64,000 bases of DNA, taken from the NCBI RefSeq assembly GCF_014649855.1, contig NZ_BMTV01000007.1:1-64000 (forward strand), in the 5' to 3' direction. The position numbers were made by a program, and so were the translations under genes. Positions 1 through 8,223 of the stretch are shown one piece after another. This DNA comes from Streptomyces roseolus. Lineage in GTDB: Bacteria > Actinomycetota > Actinomycetes > Streptomycetales > Streptomycetaceae. Positions within the stretch are counted from its first letter, which is position 1; every line of letters begins with the position of its first letter. The notes beneath the pieces were generated by a model. It was not told the DNA's origin, did not search any database, and saw only the letters and a list, made by a program, of their open reading frames with translations.

Positions 1-65
1 TCCCGGCAGGCACGGGCGACACGAACAGCGATTTCGCCACGGTTGGCGATGAGCACCTTGCGCAC
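1..65 (-). CDS. accA: Acyl-CoA carboxylase alpha subunit (biotin carboxylase), N-terminal fragment
   Basis: Only the first 21 codons lie in the window, and the gene runs off the left edge. They read VRKVLIANRGEIAVRVARAC, the invariant start of biotin carboxylase domains, with the NRGEIA motif of the first ATP-grasp subdomain. The start is GTG, preceded by GGAGG about seven bases upstream. In actinobacteria this subunit carboxylates biotin and works with PccB/AccB and AccE, both encoded just downstream in this window, to make methylmalonyl-CoA or malonyl-CoA. The family is certain from the motif. The exact paralogue (accA1/accA2) is inferred from the neighbours. Confidence 0.85.
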   Translation of the reverse strand, partial: MRKVLIANRGEIAVRVARACR

Positions 66-437
66 GATGGCTCCCTCCTTGAAACAAGCTGAGTTTAGGG
101 ACTACCGACACGGCCCCTCGACCCGTGTCCCTTGGTGAGCTTGCCCACATAGAGGGCGGCTCGAGTTTTCCTCGGGTCGTGAAATCCCTTGTCGCACCAC
201 GGTACGCAGGGTTCCTTTACGGCACAGTAGCTCCGAGGTGTGGCGCAGGTCTCTGTTCGTGGAGCCAGTCGCCATTCGGGTTTCTTTGTGGAGTCCCTAC
301 GAATGGCGCAATGATTCTTTGCCGGAACGTCGGGCTTCGGCCATGCGGCGCACACTCTTGTCCGGGCGTTTACTGGCCAGTAGCCTTCGCGCTGTCGACC
401 GTACTGTCGGTAACAGGTGAATCCAGGGGGTGGCCGA
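66..437. other. Intergenic region between the carboxylase and a divergent membrane gene
   Basis: About 370 bases with lower GC than the flanking genes and no supported coding frame. It must hold the leftward promoter of the carboxylase gene and the rightward promoter of the membrane protein. I see a short hairpin (GACACGG paired with CCGTGTC, about 107-129) and a perfect ten-base palindrome ACTGGCCAGT at 372-381, close to the rightward gene. No operator can be assigned to a named regulator. Confidence 0.5.
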
Positions 438-875
438 GTGGCCCGCAGACCGATCGCACTCGTCACGGCCGCCGTGCTCCTCGTGGAGGCGCCGGCCATC
501 GTCGGCCTGAACGCGGTCATGGCGCGTTTCGTGGAGGCGCAGTCGATGTCCCTCGACGGGCTCGACCCCGACCACATGGTCACCGGCACCTGGGCCCTCG
601 GCATCGGCTCCGGCGTCGCCCTCGCGCTGTGCTCCCTCGTCGCCCTGCTCGCGGGGATCCGCGACCGCCGCCCCGGCCGCCTCGGCCGGGGACTGCTCAT
701 CGGCTGCGCCATCGTCCACGGCGTCCTCGGCGCGGTCGCCGTCGGCCTGATCGGCTGGCACGCCTTCGCCGTCCTCATGACGGTCGTCGGGCTCATCGTG
801 CTCACCCTGGTCATGTACGGGAAGGAAGGCGCGGCCCCGGAGCCGGTCAAGGCCCTGGAGCCGAACGAGGCCTGA
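438..875 (+). CDS. Conserved small integral membrane protein
   Basis: A protein of about 145 residues with four predicted membrane segments: residues about 5-25, 50-72, 85-105 and 110-130. It ends in a short charged cytoplasmic tail. An upstream GTG at 417 would add seven residues. I prefer the GTG at 438 because an AGGGGG stretch lies eight bases before it. No enzymatic motif is visible. It lies divergent from the carboxylase gene and convergent with maf, a setting I associate with uncharacterised membrane proteins next to acyl-CoA carboxylase genes in Streptomyces. Function unknown. Confidence 0.7.
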   Translation: MARRPIALVTAAVLLVEAPAIVGLNAVMARFVEAQSMSLDGLDPDHMVTGTWALGIGSGVALALCSLVALLAGIRDRRPGRLGRGLLIGCAIVHGVLGAVAVGLIGWHAFAVLMTVVGLIVLTLVMYGKEGAAPEPVKALEPNEA

Positions 876-941
876 CGGCCACTCGGGCGCCCGGGACGGA
901 GCCCGGACGCTCGGGACGGAGCCCGTTCGCCCCGTCCGGGC

Positions 942-1565
942 TCAGGCGCTCCAGAGCTCGGTGATCCCCACGTCCAGCTTGGCGAGGAGCCGGCGCAGCA
1001 GCGGCAGCGACAGACCGATCACATTGCCCGGGTCGCCGTCGATGCCGTCGATGAACGGCGCCGAGCGGCCGTCCAGCGTGAACGCGCCCGCCACGTGCAG
1101 CGGTTCGCCGCTCGCCACGTACGCCGCCACCTCCGCGTCCGTCGGCTCGCCGAACCGCACCACCGTCGAGGCCGTCGCCGACTCGTACCGCTTGGCCCGC
1201 GTGTCGTACACGCAGTGACCCGTCTGGAGGATGCCGACCCGGCCCCGCATCTCCTTCCAGCGGGCGGTGGCCTCGGCGGCGTCGGCGGGCTTGCCGAGGG
1301 CCCGCCCGTCGAGCTCCAGCACCGAGTCGCAGCCGATCACCAGCGCGCCGCTCACCTCCGGGCGGGCCGCCACGTGCGCCGCCTTGGCCTCCGCGAGGGC
1401 CAGCGCCAGCTCGGCCGGGGTGGGGGCGTGGAGCTTGGACTCGTCCACCCCGCTGACGATCACCTCGGGCGCGAGGCCGGCCTGCCGGAGCAGACCGAGC
1501 CGGGCGGGCGAGGCGGAGGCGAGGACGAGCCGGCGGGGCGTGCCGCCCGGGTGATCAGCAGTCAT
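942..1565 (-). CDS. maf: Maf-like nucleotide pyrophosphatase
   Basis: 207 residues, the usual Maf length. The N-terminal signature [10 protein letters not shown] (residues about 17-26) is the Maf Ser-x-Ser-x-Arg-x-x-Leu-Leu motif, followed by VDES and a GCDSVLEL segment with the metal-binding acidic residue. Maf proteins hydrolyse nucleoside triphosphates, preferring dTTP/UTP or modified pyrimidine nucleotides, to monophosphate and pyrophosphate. They act in house-cleaning and, when overproduced, inhibit septation. The gene follows the small membrane gene mmpB by 13 bases and belongs to the leftward pccB-accE-mmpB-maf set, a typical actinobacterial order. The call is secure; substrate preference is not readable. 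Confidence 0.92.
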   Translation of the reverse strand: MTADHPGGTPRRLVLASASPARLGLLRQAGLAPEVIVSGVDESKLHAPTPAELALALAEAKAAHVAARPEVSGALVIGCDSVLELDGRALGKPADAAEATARWKEMRGRVGILQTGHCVYDTRAKRYESATASTVVRFGEPTDAEVAAYVASGEPLHVAGAFTLDGRSAPFIDGIDGDPGNVIGLSLPLLRRLLAKLDVGITELWSA

Positions 1566-1578
1566 GGGGGCAGCGTAC

Positions 1579-1707
1579 TCAGCGCGCGCCCACCGCGAGC
1601 ATCAGGACGACCATGGCCAGCGCCAGGATCACACCGGACCTGCGCATCATGGCCTGTGCCTCGCGCAGGAACTTCGGCGGCTTGTTCTCCGGGTCGGACC
1701 ACAGCAT
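1579..1707 (-). CDS. mmpB: 42-residue membrane protein, MmpB-like
   Basis: A short gene encoding 42 residues. It starts with [20 protein letters not shown], a charged cytoplasmic N-terminus, and ends in one hydrophobic helix of about 17 residues with a terminal GAR. The methionine-rich junction AMMRRSG and the LWSDP start match what I remember of the MmpB (morphogenic membrane protein B) family in Streptomyces. The identification is from memory of the family, not from a search. It sits between accE and maf on the same strand, only 13 bases before the maf start, so it is probably co-transcribed. A single-span protein of this size is likely a partner or regulator rather than an enzyme. Confidence 0.65.
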   Translation of the reverse strand: MLWSDPENKPPKFLREAQAMMRRSGVILALAMVVLMLAVGAR

Positions 1708-1857
1708 GCCCCGATCCTGCTGCCGGGCCGCCCGGAACGCCTGAGTACGGATACTCAACCGGCCCGGTGGCCGTGCGGGAGCGGGTGTGCGGGAGGCCGG
1801 ACCCCCCGCACAAGGGGCCCGGCCTTCGTTCGTGTCACGCCGCTCGCGCCCTGCCCC

Positions 1858-2070
1858 TCAGGCCGGCCAGTAGGACCGGGCCCAGGCCCGCGGACCCGGG
1901 CTGGGCCGGGCCGAGCGGGCGATGCGGGACGGGTCCGACCAGCCTTCCGGTACCGCCGGGCCGAGACCCGGGGCGGCAGCCGCCGCCGTGGCCGCGGCCC
2001 GGGCCTGGACCACCGCCAGTGCGGCGGCCAGCTCCTCGGGCGTCGGGTTGCCTCGTACGACCTTGATCAT
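1858..2070 (-). CDS. accE: Acyl-CoA carboxylase epsilon subunit
   Basis: 70 residues starting MIKVVRGNPTPEELAAALAV, the diagnostic RGNPT/EELAAL signature of the small epsilon subunit. The protein has a central alanine-rich helix and a C-terminal basic, tryptophan-containing tail. The epsilon subunit stabilises the complex between the biotin-carrying alpha subunit and the carboxyltransferase beta subunit in actinomycete carboxylases. The start is the ATG 20 bases after the pccB stop on the same strand, so both genes form one transcription unit. Longer upstream frames are antisense artefacts over pccB. Confidence 0.92.
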   Translation of the reverse strand: MIKVVRGNPTPEELAAALAVVQARAAATAAAAAPGLGPAVPEGWSDPSRIARSARPSPGPRAWARSYWPA

Positions 2071-2090
2071 CGTGCTGTCCCTCCCGAGGG

Positions 2091-3704
2091 CTAGAGCGGG
2101 ATGTTGCCGTGCTTCTTCGGAGGCAGGGATTCCCGCTTCGTCCGCAGCTGACGCAGACCCTTCACGATCTGCGGCCGGGTCTCGGACGGCGGGATCACCC
2201 CGTCGACGTAACCGCGTTCGGCCGCGGTGTACGGGTTGAGCAGGGTGTCCTCGTACTCCTGGATCAGCCGCGCCCGCACCGCCTCGACCTCTTCGGCGGT
2301 CCCGCCGTTCGCCTCCGCCTCCGCGATCGTGCGGCGGTGCAGGATGTTGACGGCGCCCTGCGCGCCCATGACCGCGATCTGCGCCGTCGGCCACGCGAGG
2401 TTCAGGTCGGCGCCCAGGTGCTTGGAGCCCATGACGTCGTACGCGCCGCCGAAGGCCTTCCGGGTGATGACCGTGATGAGCGGGACGGTCGCCTCGGCGT
2501 ACGCGTAGATCAGCTTCGCGCCGCGCCGGATGATGCCGCCGTACTCCTGGTCCACGCCCGGCAGGAAGCCCGGCACGTCCACGAAGGTGAGGACCGGGAT
2601 GTTGAAGGCGTCGCAGGTCCGCACGAACCGCGCGGCCTTCTCCGAGGCGTCGATGTCCAGGCAGCCGGCGAACTGCATCGGCTGGTTGGCGACGATGCCG
2701 ACCGGGAAGCCCTCCACCCGGCCGAAGCCGGTCAGGATGTTCGGCGCGAAGAGCGCCTGCGTCTCCAGGAACTCGCCGTCGTCCACGACGTGCTCGATGA
2801 CCTTGTGCATGTCGTACGGCTGGTTCGCCGAGTCCGGGATCAGCGTGTCGAGCTCCAGGTCCTCGGCCGACACCTCGGTCTCCGCCGTCTCCGGGAAGGC
2901 CGGCGGCTCCGAGAGGTTGTTCGACGGCAGGTACGAGAGCAGCTGCTTCACGTACTCGACGGCGTCCTTCTCGTCGCCGGCCATGTGGTGCGCCACGCCC
3001 GAGGTCGCGTTGTGCGTCCGGGCGCCGCCCAGCTCCTCGAAGCCCACGTCCTCGCCGGTCACCGTCTTGATGACGTCCGGACCCGTGATGAACATGTGCG
3101 AGGTCTGGTCCACCATCACCGTGAAGTCGGTGATCGCGGGGGAGTACACGGCGCCGCCCGCGCAGGGGCCCACGACCAGGGAGATCTGCGGGATCACGCC
3201 GGAGGCGTGGGTGTTGCGGCGGAAGATCTCGCCGTACATGCCGAGCGCGCTCACGCCCTCCTGGATGCGGGCGCCGCCGGAGTCGTTGATGCCGACGACC
3301 GGGCAGCCGGTCTTCAGCGCGAAGTCCATCACCTTGATGATCTTCTGGCCGTACGTCTCGCCGAGCGCCCCGCCGAAGACCGTGAAGTCCTGCGAGAACA
3401 CGGCCACCGGACGCCCGTCCACGGTGCCGTACCCGGTGACGACCCCGTCGCCGTACGGCCGGTTCTTCTCCAGGCCGAAGTTGGTGGAGCGGTGCCGGGC
3501 CAGCTCGTCCAGCTCCACGAAGGAGCCCTCGTCGAGCAGCAGGGCGATCCGCTCGCGCGCGGTCAGCTTCCCCTTCGCGTGCTGCTTCTCCACGGCCCGC
3601 TCCGAACCGGCGTGCGTGGCCTCGTCGATACGGCGCCTGAGGTCCGCGATCTTGCCCGCGGTCGTGTGAATGTCGATCTCGTACTGCTCTGCCGGCTCGG
3701 ACAT
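2091..3704 (-). CDS. pccB: Acyl-CoA (propionyl-CoA) carboxylase beta subunit
   Basis: 537 residues, full length for the carboxyltransferase subunit. The N-terminal part has [10 protein letters not shown] and [13 protein letters not shown] around residue 150. The C-terminal half has VDVPGFLPG and [14 protein letters not shown]. Together these give the two crotonase-fold halves that bind carboxybiotin and acyl-CoA. The reaction transfers CO2 from carboxybiotin to propionyl-CoA or acetyl-CoA, supplying methylmalonyl- and malonyl-CoA for fatty acid and polyketide synthesis. It is the first gene of the leftward accE-mmpB-maf unit and is divergent from birA, whose product biotinylates the partner subunit. 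Acyl-chain preference cannot be read with certainty from motifs alone. Confidence 0.95.
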   Translation of the reverse strand: MSEPAEQYEIDIHTTAGKIADLRRRIDEATHAGSERAVEKQHAKGKLTARERIALLLDEGSFVELDELARHRSTNFGLEKNRPYGDGVVTGYGTVDGRPVAVFSQDFTVFGGALGETYGQKIIKVMDFALKTGCPVVGINDSGGARIQEGVSALGMYGEIFRRNTHASGVIPQISLVVGPCAGGAVYSPAITDFTVMVDQTSHMFITGPDVIKTVTGEDVGFEELGGARTHNATSGVAHHMAGDEKDAVEYVKQLLSYLPSNNLSEPPAFPETAETEVSAEDLELDTLIPDSANQPYDMHKVIEHVVDDGEFLETQALFAPNILTGFGRVEGFPVGIVANQPMQFAGCLDIDASEKAARFVRTCDAFNIPVLTFVDVPGFLPGVDQEYGGIIRRGAKLIYAYAEATVPLITVITRKAFGGAYDVMGSKHLGADLNLAWPTAQIAVMGAQGAVNILHRRTIAEAEANGGTAEEVEAVRARLIQEYEDTLLNPYTAAERGYVDGVIPPSETRPQIVKGLRQLRTKRESLPPKKHGNIPL

Positions 3705-3838
3705 CGGGATGCGGCTCCCTGCCTGGTCACGGGGGGTTCGTTGACTGCGAATGGGCTACTGAAGGCCTACTGATCCGTAGGGTATCGACGGCGATACGGT
3801 TCGGCACTGCGGTCTTTGCCACACCTAGTCTGGCTTGC

Positions 3839-4690
3839 ATGACGTCCTCCAACGCCTCCGGCGGCCGCTGGTCCGACCTCGACCGGCCCCCGCTCAACGC
3901 CTCCGCCCTGCGCCGGGCCCTCCTCCTCCCGGACGGGCTGTGGAGCTCCCTCGACGTGGTCGCGAGCACCGGGTCGACCAATTCCGATCTGGCCGCGCGG
4001 GCGGGCGAACTGCCCGAGGGGGCCGTGCTCGTCGCCGAGGAGCAGACCTCCGGCCGGGGCCGGCTCGACCGCACCTGGAGCGCGCCCGCGCGGTCCGGTC
4101 TCTTCCTCTCCGTGCTCCTCAAGCCGGACGTGCCCGCGCACCGGCTCGGCTGGCTGCCGCTGCTCACCGGCGTGGCCGCCGCCACCGGCCTCGCCAAGGC
4201 GGCCGGCGTCGACCTCTCCCTCAAGTGGCCCAACGACCTCCTCGTCACGGTCGACGGCGAGGAGCGGAAGACCGGCGGGATCCTCGCCGAGCGGGCCGGG
4301 GGCGACGGGATCGTCGTCGGGCTCGGGATCAACGTCTCGCTGCGCGCCGACGAGCTGCCCGTACCCACGGCCGGCTCGCTGCTGCTCGCCGGCGCCGTCT
4401 CCACCGACCGCGACACCCTGCTGCGGGCCGTCCTGCGCTCCCTCGCCGACCGGTACGGCGCCTGGGTGCGGGCCGACGGCGACCCCGAGGCGTCCGGGAT
4501 CCTGGCGGCGTACACGGCCGACTGCGCGACCCTCGGCCGACGGATCCGCGCCGACCTGCCGGGCGAGCGGATGCTGGAGGGCGAGGCGGTCTCCCTGGAC
4601 GGCGACGGGCGCCTGGTCGTCGCCACCGAGGGGGGCGGCACGGAGGCGGTCGGCGCGGGCGACGTCGTCCACCTGCGGGCGACGGGCTGA
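3839..4690 (+). CDS. birA: Biotin-[acetyl-CoA-carboxylase] ligase
   Basis: 283 residues. The ligase signature SGRGRLDRTW (residues about 71-80) is the adenylate-binding loop, with the common final Gly of GRGRxGR replaced by Asp. KWPND follows at 129-133, then ERKTGGIL with the catalytic lysine region. The N-terminus lacks a helix-turn-helix, so this is a monofunctional group I enzyme that biotinylates carboxylase subunits and does not repress biotin genes. A C-terminal SH3-like domain (about 235-283) is present. It is divergent from pccB with about 135 bases between the start codons, enough for two promoters. Confidence 0.94.
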   Translation: MTSSNASGGRWSDLDRPPLNASALRRALLLPDGLWSSLDVVASTGSTNSDLAARAGELPEGAVLVAEEQTSGRGRLDRTWSAPARSGLFLSVLLKPDVPAHRLGWLPLLTGVAAATGLAKAAGVDLSLKWPNDLLVTVDGEERKTGGILAERAGGDGIVVGLGINVSLRADELPVPTAGSLLLAGAVSTDRDTLLRAVLRSLADRYGAWVRADGDPEASGILAAYTADCATLGRRIRADLPGERMLEGEAVSLDGDGRLVVATEGGGTEAVGAGDVVHLRATG

Positions 4691-4812
4691 ACCCCCGGAC
4701 CGTTCGGGCGTGAGCCAGCCCACACCTGTCGTATCGTGGAGCGCGATCCAGGCGAACAGATCGGCAGGACTGTGGGAAGCGGCAGCGGCAGGGAACGGGC
4801 AGGAGGCGGCCG

Positions 4813-6090
4813 GTGACCGTCGACGACGCGAACGCGGGCGACGGCCGCTCCGAGTCGCACGAGCCGCGGGGCTCAGGCGAGCCCGCGGGTCCGCACGAGC
4901 CGGAGGGCGCGGGCGAGCCCGACGGTCCGCACGAGCCGGACGGCGCGCGCGAGCCGTCCCGCGCGGCCGACGCCTCCGGTGGCGCCGAGGGCCCGGCCTA
5001 TCCCACGCCGCACCACGCCGTCGACCACACCGTCGAGCCGACCGACGACCCGCTCGCCATCCGCCTCGAACAGCTCATCCTCGGTGCCGACCGTCGCTAC
5101 ACCCCCTTCCAGGCCGCCCGCACCGCCGGCGTCTCCATGGAGCTGGCCTCCCGCTTCTGGCGGGCCATGGGCTTCGCCGACATCGGGCAGGCCAAGGCGC
5201 TCACCGAGGCCGACGTCCTCGCCCTGCGCCGGCTCGCCGGTCTCGTCGAGGCGGGGCTGCTGAGCGAGCCGATGGCGGTGCAGGTGGCCCGCTCCACCGG
5301 GCAGACCACCGCCCGGTTGGCCGAATGGCAGATCGACTCCTTCCTGGAGGGCCTCACCGAGCCGCCCGAGCCCGGCATGACCCGCGCCGAGGTCACGTAC
5401 CCGCTGGTGGAGCTGCTCCTGCCGGAGCTGGAGGAGTTCCTGATCTACGTGTGGCGGCGGCAGCTCGCCGCCGCCACCGGGCGCGTCGCCCAGGCCGCCG
5501 ACGACGAGGAGATGGTCGACCGCCGCCTCGCCGTCGCCTTCGCCGACCTCGTCGGCTTCACCCGGCTCACCCGCCGCCTGGAAGAGGAGGAGCTCGGCGA
5601 GCTGGTCGAGGCCTTCGAGACCACCTGCGCCGACCTGGTCGCCGCGCACGGCGGCCGGCTCATCAAGACCCTCGGCGACGAGGTGCTGTACGCGGCGGAC
5701 GACGCCGGCATCGCCGCCGAGATCGCGCTCCGGCTGATCGAGACGCTCAGCCAGGACGAGACCATGCCGGCGCTGCGGGTCGGCATCGCCTTCGGCACCG
5801 TCACGACCCGGATGGGCGACGTCTTCGGCACCACCGTGAACCTCGCCAGCCGGCTCACCTCGATAGCGCCGAAGGACGCCGTGCTGGTCGACAGCGCCTT
5901 CGCCGAGGAGCTGACCCGCACCGGCGAGGTGCCCGTCTCGGAGGCCAGGGCGGCGGAGGAGGCCGCCCTCGCGGAGAAGGAGGGCCGGGCCCCGGAGACG
6001 TACCGCTTCGCGCTCCAGCCGATGTGGCAGCGGTCGGTGCGCGGCCTCGGCGTCGTGGAGCCCTGGCTCCTGAACCGCCGTCCGACCTAA
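4813..6090 (+). CDS. cya: Class III adenylate cyclase with N-terminal regulatory domain
   Basis: 425 residues from a GTG start. The first 60 residues are a low-complexity stretch of repeated HEP/GEP/DGP units. A helical region (about 75-190) resembles the autoinhibitory domain of mycobacterial Rv1264-type cyclases. The cyclase domain (about 240-375) shows the metal-binding FADLVGFT, then LIKTLGDEVLYA and TVNLASRLTS, with the lysine, asparagine and arginine needed for catalysis. It makes cAMP from ATP, which in Streptomyces affects germination and development. The soluble sequence has no membrane segment. An enoyl-CoA hydratase gene follows after 52 bases. Confidence 0.88.
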   Translation: MTVDDANAGDGRSESHEPRGSGEPAGPHEPEGAGEPDGPHEPDGAREPSRAADASGGAEGPAYPTPHHAVDHTVEPTDDPLAIRLEQLILGADRRYTPFQAARTAGVSMELASRFWRAMGFADIGQAKALTEADVLALRRLAGLVEAGLLSEPMAVQVARSTGQTTARLAEWQIDSFLEGLTEPPEPGMTRAEVTYPLVELLLPELEEFLIYVWRRQLAAATGRVAQAADDEEMVDRRLAVAFADLVGFTRLTRRLEEEELGELVEAFETTCADLVAAHGGRLIKTLGDEVLYAADDAGIAAEIALRLIETLSQDETMPALRVGIAFGTVTTRMGDVFGTTVNLASRLTSIAPKDAVLVDSAFAEELTRTGEVPVSEARAAEEAALAEKEGRAPETYRFALQPMWQRSVRGLGVVEPWLLNRRPT

Positions 6091-6142
6091 GATCCCTCCC
6101 GGTGAACCGTGTGAACCGTCGTTAACCGGGAGGGCGCAGGAG

Positions 6143-6931
6143 ATGTCCGAGCAGCGTTTTGGTGAGTTCGTGCTGGTCCGCAAGGAGGGGCACGTCGCCG
6201 AGTTCGTCCTCGACCGGCCCAAGGCGATGAACGCGGTCTCCTCCGAGATGGCCCGCTCCATCGGCGAGGCCTGTGCGGCGCTCGCCGCCGACCGGGAGGT
6301 CCGGGTCACGGTCCTGAGCTCCTCGAACGACCGGGCGTTCTGCGTCGGCGCCGACCTGAAGGAGCGCAACTCCTTCACCGACGCCGAGCTGGTCCGCCAG
6401 CGGCCCACCGCCCGGGCGGCGTACACCGGCGTCCTGGAGCTGCCGATGCCGACCGTGGCGGCCGTCCACGGCTTCGCCCTCGGCGGCGGGTACGAGCTGG
6501 CGCTCTCCTGCGACGTCATCGTCGCCGACGCCACCACCGTCGTCGGCCTCCCCGAGGTCTCCGTCGGCGTCATCCCCGGCGGTGGCGGCACGCAGCTGCT
6601 GCCGCGCCGGGTGGGTGCCGCGCGCGCCGCCGAGCTGGTCTTCACGGCCCGCCGGGTGGAGGCCGCCGAGGCCGCGGAGCTGGGCCTGGTGGACGTGCTG
6701 GCGGAGGACGCCCGGACGGCCGCCCTGGAGCTGGCGGGGCGGATCGCCGCGAACTCGCCGGTCGGGCTGCGCGCCGCGAAGAAGGCGATGCGGCTGGGCC
6801 AGGGCCTGGACCTGCGGGCCGGCCTGGAGGTCGAGGACGGTGCCTGGCGCTCGGTGGCCTTCTCGGGCGACCGTGCGGAGGGCGTGGCGGCCTTCAACGA
6901 GAAGCGGAAGCCGGAGTGGCCCGGCGAGTGA
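6143..6931 (+). CDS. Enoyl-CoA hydratase/isomerase family protein
   Basis: 262 residues with the crotonase fold. The first oxyanion-hole segment is AFCVGADLKER (about 64-74) and the second ALGGGYELALSCD (about 112-124). Both candidate catalytic glutamates are present, in GGGYE and in LPEVSVG. This pattern fits a true hydratase that adds water to trans-2-enoyl-CoA in beta-oxidation or branched-chain acid breakdown. Upstream GGAGATG-like sequence supports the ATG start. It lies just behind the adenylate cyclase and in front of a GGDEF gene. The specific acyl substrate is not evident. Confidence 0.88.
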   Translation: MSEQRFGEFVLVRKEGHVAEFVLDRPKAMNAVSSEMARSIGEACAALAADREVRVTVLSSSNDRAFCVGADLKERNSFTDAELVRQRPTARAAYTGVLELPMPTVAAVHGFALGGGYELALSCDVIVADATTVVGLPEVSVGVIPGGGGTQLLPRRVGAARAAELVFTARRVEAAEAAELGLVDVLAEDARTAALELAGRIAANSPVGLRAAKKAMRLGQGLDLRAGLEVEDGAWRSVAFSGDRAEGVAAFNEKRKPEWPGE

Positions 6932-6950
6932 CGAAATTGATCCAATTTCG
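6932..6950. promoter_or_regulatory. AT-rich inverted repeat before the GGDEF gene
   Basis: CGAAATTG and CAATTTCG form a perfect eight-base inverted repeat around ATC, directly after the hydratase stop and about 67 bases before the GGDEF start. It is AT-rich in a very GC-rich genome and has no following T run, so an operator is more likely than a terminator. A weak promoter-like pair (TTGTCA, TAGGGA, 18-base spacing) lies between it and the gene. The binding protein is unknown. Confidence 0.45.
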
Positions 6951-7016
6951 CACCATTTGTCACTTTCCGTGACGTCTCGGTAGGGAAAACGGGTCAAACC
7001 TCCCTAAGCTGGAGGA

Positions 7017-8150
7017 ATGGGAGAGGACGTGCGGCTGCGGGCCGTGGTGGCGCTGGCGCAGGGGATGGCGGCGGCGCACACCCCGCGCGAGTTCTGGCGG
7101 GCCGCTGCGCTCGGGGTGTCCGCCGGACTGGGCGGGAGCTTCGGCGCCCTGTCGGTCTGGGAGCGGGACCACGGGCGGCTGCGGGTCCTGGTGAACGCGG
7201 GGGAGCGGGCCCCCGGCGAGGAGGAGTTCCCGGACGCGGAGACGTATCCGGTCCACCAGTTCCCCGAGATCACCGAGTTCCTGCACGAGCGGTGGGCGCT
7301 CGGCGCCGGTCCGCACGCCTGGATCGAGACGGCCGGCGCCGAGCGGGTCACCGGGCGGGTGGAGGGGCTGCGGCGGCGCGGCCGGGGCGCCTGCGTGGTC
7401 GCCCCGATCGTGCTCCACGGCCGGGCCTGGGGCGAGCTGTACGTGGCCAGGCCACTGGGGGCGAAACCTTTCACCAGTGAGGACGCCGACTTCGCCAACG
7501 TCCTCGCGGCGGTCGTCGCCGCCGGCATCGCCCAGGCCCAGCGCCTGGAGGAGGTCCGCAAGCTGGCCTTCACCGATCCCCTCACCGGCCTCGCCAACCG
7601 CCGGGCGGTCGACGCCCGCCTCGACGAGGCCATCGAGCGCTACCGGTCCGACGGCTCCGTCGTCAGCCTCGTCGTCTGCGACCTCAACGGCCTCAAGCGC
7701 GTCAACGACACCCACGGCCACGCGGTCGGGGACCGCCTCCTCGAACGCTTCGGCTCGGTCCTCTCCCGCTGCGGCGCCCGGCTCCGCGGGGCCCTCGCCG
7801 CCCGCCTCGGCGGCGACGAGTTCTGCCTGCTGGCCGTCGGCCCGAGCGCGGACGAGGTGGTGGCCGTCGCGGAGGAGCTGTGCGTCCGCGCCGCGGAGCT
7901 GGAGCTCGGCGAGGGCGTCGCCTGCGGGGTGGCTTCCACGGGCGACCCCATCGGGCCCCTGAAGTCCGCCCGCCGGCTCTTCCGGCTCGCCGACGCGGCG
8001 CAGTACCAGGCCAAGGCCGCCCGCTCCACGAAGCCCGTCGTGGCCGGCCGGGACGGCGCCGTCATCCGCCTCGCCGACGCCCCGCCCGGCGCCCGTGACC
8101 GCCGCCGCTTCCGGGACGCGCCGACGGTGGAGCCGCCGCCGGAAAGGTAA
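7017..8150 (+). CDS. GGDEF-domain diguanylate cyclase with N-terminal GAF-like domain
   Basis: 377 residues. Residues 1-170 read as a GAF-like sensory domain, and 180-345 form the GGDEF domain. The domain shows FTDPLTGLANRR, VCDLNGLKRVNDTHGHAVGD and the intact active site RLGGDEF, so it should convert two GTP to c-di-GMP. The RxxD inhibitory site normally just before GGDEF is absent (ALAA instead), so product feedback at that site is not expected. No membrane segment is seen. In Streptomyces c-di-GMP controls BldD and WhiG and thereby development. The position next to hutH matches the gene I remember as cdgE, but this name is unconfirmed. Confidence 0.88.
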   Translation: MGEDVRLRAVVALAQGMAAAHTPREFWRAAALGVSAGLGGSFGALSVWERDHGRLRVLVNAGERAPGEEEFPDAETYPVHQFPEITEFLHERWALGAGPHAWIETAGAERVTGRVEGLRRRGRGACVVAPIVLHGRAWGELYVARPLGAKPFTSEDADFANVLAAVVAAGIAQAQRLEEVRKLAFTDPLTGLANRRAVDARLDEAIERYRSDGSVVSLVVCDLNGLKRVNDTHGHAVGDRLLERFGSVLSRCGARLRGALAARLGGDEFCLLAVGPSADEVVAVAEELCVRAAELELGEGVACGVASTGDPIGPLKSARRLFRLADAAQYQAKAARSTKPVVAGRDGAVIRLADAPPGARDRRRFRDAPTVEPPPER

Positions 8151-8172
8151 GGGGCCGCCTTGGTGGGGGACG

Positions 8173-8194
8173 GTGACAGATTGCCTAGTGACAG
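8173..8194. promoter_or_regulatory. Direct repeat GTGACAG upstream of hutH
   Basis: Two copies of GTGACAG start 15 bases apart, at 8173 and 8188, about 30 bases before the hutH start. They lie where a promoter or operator would be expected. Spacing of about one and a half helical turns suggests either a regulator site or part of a promoter; I cannot assign it. Histidine utilisation is regulated in Streptomyces, which makes this the natural place for control. Confidence 0.35.
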
Positions 8195-8223
8195 GTCGCT
8201 CTTCAATCCGTAGGGTGCTGAAT

